DNA of 64,000 nt from Actinomyces viscosus (lineage in GTDB: Bacteria > Actinomycetota > Actinomycetes > Actinomycetales > Actinomycetaceae), in the NCBI RefSeq assembly GCF_900637975.1, contig NZ_LR134477.1, forward strand, positions 3,100,001-3,164,000, read 5' to 3'. The notes below the pieces were generated by a model. That model searched no databases, was not told the origin of the DNA, and was given only the letters and a program-made list of their open reading frames with translations. Within the stretch, counting starts at the first letter, position 1; every line of letters starts with the position of its first letter. Shown here one piece after another: positions 48,245 through 55,100 of this stretch. The translations under genes were made by a program, and so were the position numbers.

Positions 48245-48837
48245 ATGGCCGGATACGGGCGGCGCAGCGTTGTCGGCATGGGCGTGCTCGGCGGAGTCGC
48301 GCTGGTACTGAGCGGATGCGCCGTACCGGCGGGGAGCGGACAGCGGCGGTTAAGCCCGACGACGCAGACGCCAGACGGTCGTTTCGCGGAGTTCACCGAG
48401 TACGTTCCGGAGAAGCTGGAGATCAGGACCGATATGGGGCCCCTGGAAGACGCATGCCGGGCATCGGTATCTCCTCCGCCCACTGGGTCTCCCAGTACTG
48501 GCAGGAGGAGCGTGAGTTCCTGCCCCCGCAGGACCGCCCGATCTGGACTCACGTGGTCATGACCGTCGAGCCCGGCAGCGCCCAGGCTCTTGCCGAGGCC
48601 TCGAGCGGCCCGGCCGAACCGCTCCCGGGCATCTATCCCGACCTGCGCCAGTACGTTCCGAAGGACGACGCCTTCACCACAGTCCCGAAGACGAAGGCTG
48701 AAGAGATCCTCGACGTCGAGCACATGATTCAGGATGACCCGAATACTGCTGAGCCGCACCACTTCCAAACCGATCAGGCCGTCATCTGCGCCGACTCCAA
48801 CCTCCTGATCCTCATTGCGAAGGAGTGGCACATGTGA
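48245..48837 (+). pseudogene. Lipoprotein copy 3 with one-base frameshift
   Basis: The first frame gives MAGYGRRSVVGMGVLGGVAL with lipobox LSGC, then FAEFTEYVPEKLEIRTDMGP. Near 48445 one base is missing relative to the CTTGAAAAGCGCATGCCG of copy 2. The coding then continues in another frame: RMPGIGISSAHWVSQYWQEE, PGIYPDLRQYVPKDDAF and LLILIAKEWHM. Restoring one base would give 197 residues, in line with the family. It may be a real inactivating mutation or a sequencing error. Repeats B and C flank the gene. Confidence 0.85.
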
Positions 48838-48870
48838 TTCGGCAGGCCCAGCTGCAGGCCTGCTGCCCAT

Positions 48871-48939
48871 GCGGTCGTAGGTTATATCGCGCGTTCGAGG
48901 GGTAGAGGGTACGACCGCGCGACCTACCCTACGAACGCG
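48871..48939 (+). repeat. Repeat copy C with two competing stems
   Basis: This copy contains the 42-bp repeat (48875-48916) and two possible stems. GCGGTCGTA (48871-48879) pairs perfectly with TACGACCGC (48910-48918). CGCGTTCGAGGGGTAG (48890-48905) pairs with 48924-48939 with two mismatches. The stems interleave, so they form either a switch or a pseudoknot. It follows the lipoprotein copy 3 stop by about 30 bases. Confidence 0.7.
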
Positions 48940-48947
48940 AGGGGCTT

Positions 48948-49276
48948 GATCTCGTCGAGGCGCTGCGCCGCTCCGGCCTGCTCGACGTCCTACCTCAGGA
49001 ACTACCCGACGGGGCAAAGGCGCCGTTGCATATCGGCGACAAGGGCTACATCGGGCTGGGCATGATCTCCCCGAGGAGAAAACCGCGAGCCTAGCCCTCC
49101 ACCCCAGCGACAAGACTTGCAACCGGGCCGCCAGCCAGATCCGCTACGAGATCGAGAGACTCATCGCCAACATCAAGGCCTGGCGTGTCCTGTACATCGG
49201 CTACAGAAGACCACTGCAAACCTTCCCGACAGCCATCACAGCAGTTCCCGGAATCATATTCATCCGCATCCTATGA
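48948..49276 (+). pseudogene. C-terminal remnant of IS5-like transposase
   Basis: One frame reads DLVEALRRSGLLDVLPQELP and HIGDKGYIGLGM. After a frameshift near 49065 it continues with SQIRYEIERLIANIKAWRVL, YIGYRRPLQTFPTAITAVPG and ends IFIRIL at a TGA (49274-49276). GDKGY and the RxxIERxIANIKxWR segment are typical of the C-terminal catalytic part of IS5/ISL2-type DDE transposases. The N-terminal part and the ends of the element are gone. Confidence 0.75.
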
Positions 49277-49985
49277 GTAAGTCTCACAGTTAATTTAATG
49301 CACCATTAAAAGAGGAGAACTCGTTATGGTAGGTTGCAGGAGGTTGGGTATGAAATCCGGAATCTCATTAAACTTAAGTATATGATGATGATTGAATCGA
49401 CGACCCCTAGGATCATTGTCGTGACAACCCGATTGGCGACGGAGCAAAGGTAGCCTGTCGACGTTGAGTATTTGATTAAGTTGTTTGCCTGAGTCGTCAT
49501 AGTCCTGACTTTCGAGCAACACTTCCGCAGAATATCGGGGCAAAGTGCCTGAGGGTGGTGGAGAGGGCGGTGCCCATGCGAAACCTCTCGAGTGGTCAAT
49601 TGGTAGTTCTACCCATGGGCGGGGCCATCATGTATCGGCATGGTTTCCCTGGATCTTGCGAAGGACACAACTTTGCGAGAGCCGCCTCCGGCATGTGCTT
49701 GCAGTGGGCGCTTCAGCTCGGCAGCGCCGCAATCCCTGCCGCTGAAAGTGATTGAGAAAAAAGGGGGTCGTACATAAATGATGTAAATTGCGGAGGTGTT
49801 GTGTGCAGGTTTGAATCCGCATTGGTTGACGTAATGATTGAAGCGAAGGAGGCTATCTAATGTGTGGTGAAGTCGTCCCAAACGTCAAAATGATTTCTGG
49901 GTTTTAGTACATCGACAGCCTGCATTCTTATGTTAGAGCAGAGGTTGTCGCCTCTGACGAATTTACCCAACGAAAGGGGTGCTGC
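49277..49985. other. Low-GC region of about 700 bases, possibly a degraded gene
   Basis: Composition drops sharply here and several stop codons occur in all frames. One small frame (49576-49755, 59 residues, starting MRNLSSGQLVVLPMGGAIMY and containing ASGMCLQWALQLGSAA) has a purine-rich GGAGAGGG upstream, but no recognised family. A small hairpin, CAGAGG/CCTCTG (49939-49956), lies just before the WXG-type genes. I see nothing else I can support. Confidence 0.4.
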
Positions 49986-50282
49986 GTGGCACATGATTTA
50001 GTTATTCAATACGAGGCTCTCGAGCATGCGGCTTCTCGAATGAGTCGAACTGCGGAGGATCTGGCATTCTCTCCCTCAGACCATGAGGTGCCACTTCACG
50101 CTTCTGCAATAATGTTCTCCGAGGCATTCAACTCCTCGCTCGGCCGGCTCAGTACTGATATGACTTCGCTTGTGGACGGCATCGAGACTCTCGTCTCTGG
50201 AGTAAAAGCTGCTGTCGCCCTACTTTCTGACGCTGACTCATCTGTTGCCAGCAGAGCTAGGCAACTTCTTCGAGGAGAATGA
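49986..50282 (+). CDS. WXG100-like small helical protein
   Basis: This 98-residue, nearly all-helical protein has no signal peptide. Its size matches the small partner proteins of type VII (ESX) secretion substrates. It has SSLGRLSTDMTSLVDGIETL in the middle but no clear W-x-G turn, as is common for one partner in a pair. GTG 49986 has AAAGGGG six bases upstream. It uses codons such as TTA and ATT that are rare in neighbouring genes, pointing to transfer. Its stop overlaps the next gene's possible start (ATGA). A chaperone or dimer-partner role for the following protein is inferred. Confidence 0.55.
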   Translation: MAHDLVIQYEALEHAASRMSRTAEDLAFSPSDHEVPLHASAIMFSEAFNSSLGRLSTDMTSLVDGIETLVSGVKAAVALLSDADSSVASRARQLLRGE

Positions 50283-50287
50283 TTGAT

Positions 50288-51490
50288 ATGACTGTAACAC
50301 TGTCGGCTGCTCGCACCTTTGATGCCAACCCGTATTTCTCTGCTGCGCGCGGTCTGGAATTGCAAGGGCATACGCTTGAGCAGGCGAGTCAGGACCTATC
50401 TGGCGTGAGAACATTGGCTGCCGAAGGGTGGCAGGGGGTCGCTGCTAGCGCTTTCTCGGAACGATCTCGGACGGTGGAGAACTCTGGTTGGCGGCTGTCA
50501 CGGAGTCTTATTCAACACTCGCAGCTTCTGAACTGGTACGCAGCAGCCAAGGAGCTGGCATGTAAAAAGGCTGTATCCATGGCGGATCTTGCGGCTGCCA
50601 AAGGTTTCATTGTCTCGGATGTATGGCTGCTGTCTCTTTCTCCGCTACAACTTGTGGGAGGTAATGTTGCTTTTGACCTTGTCGAAATGAATATTCTTCA
50701 GGTTGTCATCAATTCGCATGTCAGCATGATTGACCTGGTTGATGTGGAGGCTACCTCGCTGCTGAACGGGAGTGAGGCATTAAATTCAGTTCTTCTTGGA
50801 GCGAATAGTGCTCCACATGTCACATCTAACGGGTACGTAGTCGGCAAGATTCCTGATCGCACAATTAATTTTGACAACGATTTTCCGTACAATTCCAAGT
50901 GGCTATTCACTTGTGTGGATCTTGACTCGTGGAATTTATGGCATCTCTTGCTTTATTTGTCTAAAACCACTCCTGGGCGTGAGGACGCCAATGATATGTA
51001 TGAGCATTACTTGAGCGGTAAAGGGACTGATAAGAATTTCGATTTCGAGAAGGGGTACCGGGAAGATATGGGGGTGCGCCGAGAGGTGGACCGTGAAATG
51101 AACGAGAGCTTGACGGCGGCTAATGAGTTAGTCAAGGAGGGGCATACTTCTGCGGATTTTCATTCGGGAGTGAAGTCATCTGCCGATGCGAACTATCCTG
51201 AGACCGAAAATTGGCAGAAAACCGTTGGTTCGTATTTTTATTACAGTGATTCAGAGTTGAAAGTAGATGGTGATACTGTCACTCTGACGACAACGATGAC
51301 GGCTAGGGATCGCTGGAACTTCAATAAGGGTGCCAGGGATATAATGTCGGGTGCACCTGATGCTGTGAATGGTAGGTTTGAGGAGCTGGGGTGGGCCAGG
51401 AGCTTTGATACAAGCGGTACGATAACGCGGGTTTATTCTTGGAAGGTGGGTGAGGAGCCGCCATACATCGACGGACATGTTATAGTGTGA
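50288..51490 (+). CDS. WXG100-like effector candidate with C-terminal beta domain, 3' end altered by IS630 insertion
   Basis: The N-terminus (about 1-100) is a WXG-type helical hairpin with LAAEGWQGVAASAFSERSR at the turn. A middle region follows, then a C-terminal domain (about 320-395) with VGSYFYYSDSELKVDGDT, ARDRWNFNKGARDIMSG and LGWARSFDTSGTITRVYSW. From memory, similar DRYNxxxG...GxA domains end other long WXG proteins of Actinobacteria; no activity is assigned. ATG 50288 fits AGGAG at ten bases; ATG 50279 is too close. The last codons ATA GTG TGA come from the IS630 end. Without the insertion the protein would end GHVSGGTGG at 52758. GC content is low. Confidence 0.55.
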   Translation: MTVTLSAARTFDANPYFSAARGLELQGHTLEQASQDLSGVRTLAAEGWQGVAASAFSERSRTVENSGWRLSRSLIQHSQLLNWYAAAKELACKKAVSMADLAAAKGFIVSDVWLLSLSPLQLVGGNVAFDLVEMNILQVVINSHVSMIDLVDVEATSLLNGSEALNSVLLGANSAPHVTSNGYVVGKIPDRTINFDNDFPYNSKWLFTCVDLDSWNLWHLLLYLSKTTPGREDANDMYEHYLSGKGTDKNFDFEKGYREDMGVRREVDREMNESLTAANELVKEGHTSADFHSGVKSSADANYPETENWQKTVGSYFYYSDSELKVDGDTVTLTTTMTARDRWNFNKGARDIMSGAPDAVNGRFEELGWARSFDTSGTITRVYSWKVGEEPPYIDGHVIV

Positions 51491-52736
51491 TTAAAACAAG
51501 ATTCGTGTTGCTGGTTTTGTTGTTGGGTTGGTGATCGGGTATTCGTGGGGCGTCCGATGTGGGGGTGTCTCTTTCTCGTGGGGTGCTTGGCTGCTGGTGC
51601 TGGCTTCTTTTGTTGTCGTCTCTTGTGTTGTCGGCGTTTCGTGTGAGCTCTCGGGTCGAGGGCGGAATATCATGCTGGGATGGACAGGGTCGTGGTTAGT
51701 GATGATGAGTGGACTGTTTTGCAGGGCTATAAGCACCAGGCGCCTTACAGGTTGATGCGTTTGAAGTCCGAGGCGGTCGTGCTGCTGTCCAAGGGTGTGG
51801 ATACCGCGGTCGTGGCCCAGGTCGTCGAGCGCACGCCCGAGACGGTGCGCAGCTGGGCTCGGGAGTGGAACCGGTACCGCCTGGCCTCAATCCACACCGG
51901 TCACGCCGGCAACCTCAACGCCTCCAGGCTCACCGCCACCCAGCGCCAGGAGGTGGCCGGGGTACTGTCCCGGCCCCCGTCGGAGCAGGGCCTGCCCATC
52001 GGGTTCTGGGACGTGCCCCATCTGGCGGCCTGGGTCTACGACCACTTCGAGGTGGAGTACGCCTCTGCCGCCTCCTACCGGTTCCTGCTGCACATGGCGG
52101 GCCTGTCCTTCCACCGCCCCCAGACCGTTGACCAGCGCCGCCCGCCCCAGGCGGACGTTGACCAGCGCATGAGCCAGATCCGTTCCGAGATCGTCCGCAA
52201 GTGGTCCGATCCCGAGGTGATGGTGGTGTGCGCCGACGAGGTGCGTATCGAGCACGAGGCGATCGTGCGCAGGGCGTGGATCCGCCGGGGGGACGCCGCC
52301 CGCCTGGAGGTCGACCGCCGCCGCCAGGCCCAGTCCTACATCGGCTTCCTGCACGAGACCGACGGCACCGTCGACTTGATGACCCTCGACTGGCAGGACA
52401 CCGGCACCATCACCCAGGCCCTGATCGACCTGACCGTGAAGCACCCCGACAAGAAGAAGATCGTCATCGTGTGGGACAACGCCTCCTGGCACCGTTCAGC
52501 AAAGCTCACAAACAGCCTCAAGACCATCAAGAACCTCGAGAGGATCCACCTGATCAACCTACCCGCCTACAGCCCCGACGAGAACCCCATCGAGCACGTC
52601 TGGAAAGAAGCAAAGGACAGTATCAGCAACCACCAAAGAGCCACATTCCCCCAAACCCGACAAGCATTCGAGACCTTCATCCAGGCAAACAAGTTCCCCT
52701 ACCGACTCACAAAATAATCTCGTTTAAACTCCACTA
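51483..52736 (+). mobile_element. IS630-family insertion sequence, apparently intact
   Basis: The 1254-bp element is flanked by TA on both sides (51481-51482 and 52737-52738), the target duplicated by IS630/Tc1-type elements. The ends form inverted repeats of about 20 bases: the left begins TAGTGTGATTAAAACAAG and the right in complement reads TAGTGGAGTTTAAACGAG. It inserted into the 3' end of the WXG-type gene. An intact transposase is inside, so it may still be mobile. Confidence 0.85.
51680..52717 (+). CDS. IS630-family transposase
   Basis: This 345-residue DDE transposase has an N-terminal helix-turn-helix region (AVVLLSKGVDTAVVAQVVER, then TPETVRSWAREW). The catalytic acidic residues are D in VVCADEVRIEHE, D in IVIVWDNASWHRSAK, and E in PAYSPDENPIEHVWKEAK. 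All family blocks are present and the frame is unbroken. It inserts DNA at TA dinucleotides by cut and paste. The host element is bounded by matching inverted repeats. The gene is high-GC, unlike the WXG-type gene it landed in, indicating separate origins. Confidence 0.92.
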   Translation: MDRVVVSDDEWTVLQGYKHQAPYRLMRLKSEAVVLLSKGVDTAVVAQVVERTPETVRSWAREWNRYRLASIHTGHAGNLNASRLTATQRQEVAGVLSRPPSEQGLPIGFWDVPHLAAWVYDHFEVEYASAASYRFLLHMAGLSFHRPQTVDQRRPPQADVDQRMSQIRSEIVRKWSDPEVMVVCADEVRIEHEAIVRRAWIRRGDAARLEVDRRRQAQSYIGFLHETDGTVDLMTLDWQDTGTITQALIDLTVKHPDKKKIVIVWDNASWHRSAKLTNSLKTIKNLERIHLINLPAYSPDENPIEHVWKEAKDSISNHQRATFPQTRQAFETFIQANKFPYRLTK

Positions 52737-53037
52737 TAGCGGTGGAACTGGCGGGTAGGGGCTGCTGCGCTGTCGTATGTACTGTTGGATTCGGCTCGGT
52801 TACGCGATGCGCGCGGGACGGGCCCGCCAGGTGGGGCGGCTCACCGGGGGTGCGGCTGTTCGCGGGGCGCGCCCATGCCGTAGTCTTGCCCACGTTGCCC
52901 CGGCGAGGGACGCGCCCCACAGGCGCGCATCCGTGATCGACGTGGTGGTACCTGGCGGTACTGCGCGTCGTCGCGCCCAGCCGGACCACCATCAGCCGCG
53001 GGGCACCGGGCCCCGCCTCATCCGCAAGGAGAGCCTC
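52737..53037. other. Leader region of rplY
   Basis: The first 22 bases are the displaced end of the WXG-type gene (in-frame stop TAG at 52756-52758). The rest is high-GC non-coding sequence with the rplY promoter and ribosome-binding site (AAGGAG at about 53026). No RNA element is recognised. Confidence 0.5.
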
Positions 53038-53649
53038 ATGGCCAACAACGCCATCACCCTCAAGGGTCAGGACCGCACCGAGTTCGGCAAGGGCTCGGCT
53101 CGCCAGGCCCGCCGCGCCGGCCAGGTCCCCGTCGTCGTCTACGGCCACGGCACCGAGCCCCGCCACCTCCTGCTCGAGGAGCACGCCACCCGCCTGGCCC
53201 TGCGCAACAACGACAACGCCCTGGTCGAGCTGGTCATCGACGGCGGCGAGACCCTCCTGGCCCTGGCCAAGGACGTGCAGCGCCACCCCATCCGCCCCGG
53301 CGTGCAGCACGTCGACTTCCTCCTGGTGAACCGCAACGAGCGCGTCGACGTCGAGGTCCCGGTCACCGTCATCGGCACCGCCGCCCCCGGCACCATGCAC
53401 ATGATCGAGGCCGCCACCATCGTGGTCTCCGCCCCGGCCGTCTCCGTGCCCGAGGCCATCGAGGTCGACATCACCGGTGTCGCCGCCGGCACCGTCCTGA
53501 CCATCGCCGACATCGCCCTGCCCGAGGGCCTGGAGGCCGTCTCCGACGCCGAGACCGCCGTGGTCAACGTGGCCAACGAGCACGCGGTCGCCTCCGAGGT
53601 CCCCGAGGCCGTCCCCGCCGAGGGTGACGCCGAGGCCGCCGCCGAGTGA
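53038..53649 (+). CDS. rplY: 50S ribosomal protein L25/general stress protein Ctc
   Basis: This 203-residue protein binds 5S rRNA in the large subunit. It has an N-terminal L25 beta-barrel domain (about 1-95) with RTEFGKGSARQARRAGQVPV and VYGHGTEP, and LALAKDVQRHPIRPGVQHVDF. The C-terminal TL5/Ctc domain (about 100-185) has EVPVTVIGTAAPGT, followed by a short acidic Ala/Glu-rich tail. The ATG at 53038 is preceded by AAGGAG. The rplY-pth order is a common bacterial arrangement. Confidence 0.95.
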   Translation: MANNAITLKGQDRTEFGKGSARQARRAGQVPVVVYGHGTEPRHLLLEEHATRLALRNNDNALVELVIDGGETLLALAKDVQRHPIRPGVQHVDFLLVNRNERVDVEVPVTVIGTAAPGTMHMIEAATIVVSAPAVSVPEAIEVDITGVAAGTVLTIADIALPEGLEAVSDAETAVVNVANEHAVASEVPEAVPAEGDAEAAAE

Positions 53650-53748
53650 ACCACGCGTGACCCGCATGAACAGTCGTGACGACGCGCCGGCCGGAGCCCT
53701 CGGCGTCTTGCGCGGCGCCTGCACCCGGCCCACCCCGGGGCGGCCCGC

Positions 53749-54351
53749 ATGAGTGAGGCCTGGCTCGTCGTCGGGCTGGGGAACCCCGGGGCCCGGTACG
53801 CCCGCAACCGCCACAACGTCGGCTACATGGTGCTCGACGTCCTGGCCGAGCGCACCGGGTCCCGGTTCTCCAACCACAAGAAGGCCCGTGCCCGTGTGGC
53901 CGAGGGGAGGCTGGGCATGATGCCCGGCGGGGCGCCGGGCCCCCGCGTCATCCTGGCCGAGCCCTCAGTCCTCATGAACCTCTCCGGCGGCCCCGTGGCC
54001 GGGCTCGTCTCCTACTACGGCATCGACCCCGCCGCCCGCCTGCTCGTCATTCACGACGAGCTCGACCTGCCCGCCCACGAGCTGCGCCTCAAGCGTGGCG
54101 GCGGCGAGGGCGGCCACAACGGCCTGCGCTCCATCAGCAAGTCCGTCTCCACCAAGGACTATGCGCGCCTGCGCGTGGGCATCGGCCGCCCGCCGGGCCG
54201 CCAGGACCCTGCCGACTTCGTCCTGTCCGACTTCCCCGGCCGCGAGCGCGCCGACCTCGGCGTCACCCTGGAGCGGGCCGCCGACGCCGTCGAGCAGGTC
54301 GTCACCCTCGGCTTCGACGACGCCCAGCAGCGCCTGCACGCCCCCCGCTGA
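53749..54351 (+). CDS. pth: Peptidyl-tRNA hydrolase
   Basis: Pth releases peptides from tRNA dropped by ribosomes. The 200-residue protein has LVVGLGNPGARYARNRHNVG with the catalytic histidine (RHNVG), FILSEP-like VILAEPSVLMNLSGGPV, VIHDELDLP with the essential aspartate, RGGGEGGHNGLRSISK, and LRVGIGRPPGRQDPADFVLS. All catalytic and binding residues are present. It follows rplY by about 100 bases on the same strand. A short insertion (GMMPGGAPGP) lies after residue 58. Confidence 0.96.
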   Translation: MSEAWLVVGLGNPGARYARNRHNVGYMVLDVLAERTGSRFSNHKKARARVAEGRLGMMPGGAPGPRVILAEPSVLMNLSGGPVAGLVSYYGIDPAARLLVIHDELDLPAHELRLKRGGGEGGHNGLRSISKSVSTKDYARLRVGIGRPPGRQDPADFVLSDFPGRERADLGVTLERAADAVEQVVTLGFDDAQQRLHAPR

Positions 54352-54383
54352 CGGGGCGCTGCCCACTCCGCCAGCAATGATCG

Positions 54384-55100
54384 TCAGGCCATGAGGCCGG
54401 TCTCGTAGGCGACGACGACGGCCTGGACGCGGTCGCGCACGTCGAGCTTGGCGAGTACGTTGCCCACGTGGGTCTTGACGGTGGTGGCCGACACGACGAG
54501 GTGCTCGGCGATCTCCGCGTTCGACATGCCCTGGCTCACGAGCACCAGGATCTCCTTCTCGCGCGGGGTCAGCGAGTCGATCCGCGGGTCCGCGGCCTGG
54601 TCCGGCGCGCCCGAGCTCGGTAGCGAGGAGGCGAACATCTCCAGCATTCGCCGGGTGATGCGTGGCGAGACGACCGCCTCCCCGGAGGCCACGGTGCGGA
54701 TGGCCTCGGCCAGCTCGGCGGGCCGAGTGTCCTTGAGCAGGAACCCGGAGGCGCCGGCGCGCAGCCCGGCGAAGGCGTACTCGTCCAGGTCGAAGGTGGT
54801 CAGGATGAGGACGCGTGTGCCCGGGCACTCCCGGGCGATGAGCTCGGTGGCCTCGATGCCGTTCATGCCCGGCATGCGCACGTCCATGAGGATGACGTCG
54901 GGGTGCAGGGCCTTGGCCTGGGCCAGGGCGGACGTCCCGTCGGAGGCCTCGCCGACGACGTTGATGTTGTCCTCGGCCTCCAGCACCATGCGGAAGCCCA
55001 TGCGCATGAGCGCCTGGTCGTCGGCGAGCACGACGTTGATCGGGCCGCTGACCCCGCCGGGCCGCTGGGCCCCGCCGTTACTCACAGGGGCGTGTGCCAT
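54384..55100 (-). CDS. NarL/LuxR-type response regulator
   Basis: This 238-residue regulator has an N-terminal receiver domain (about 18-135) with VVLADDQALMRMGFRMVLEA and the phospho-acceptor aspartate in VILMDVRMPGMNGIEA, plus the lysine in FLLKDTRPAELAEAI. The C-terminal LuxR-type DNA-binding domain begins SLTPREKEILVLVSQG and contains MSNAEIAEHLVVSATTVKTH. It overlaps the histidine kinase gene by 19 bases, so the pair is translationally coupled. Targets probably include the upstream ABC transporter operon. Confidence 0.93.
   Translation of the reverse strand: MAHAPVSNGGAQRPGGVSGPINVVLADDQALMRMGFRMVLEAEDNINVVGEASDGTSALAQAKALHPDVILMDVRMPGMNGIEATELIARECPGTRVLILTTFDLDEYAFAGLRAGASGFLLKDTRPAELAEAIRTVASGEAVVSPRITRRMLEMFASSLPSSGAPDQAADPRIDSLTPREKEILVLVSQGMSNAEIAEHLVVSATTVKTHVGNVLAKLDVRDRVQAVVVAYETGLMA

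Noticed and set aside
47947..48916. Flanking 42-bp repeats as phage or integrative-element attachment sites
   Set aside because: No integrase or tRNA is nearby and only one broken lipoprotein gene lies between; hairpin-terminator function fits at least as well.
49295..49599. Overlapping minus-strand frames in the low-GC region
   Set aside because: Two overlapping frames with no domain or start signal; more likely chance frames in AT-rich sequence.
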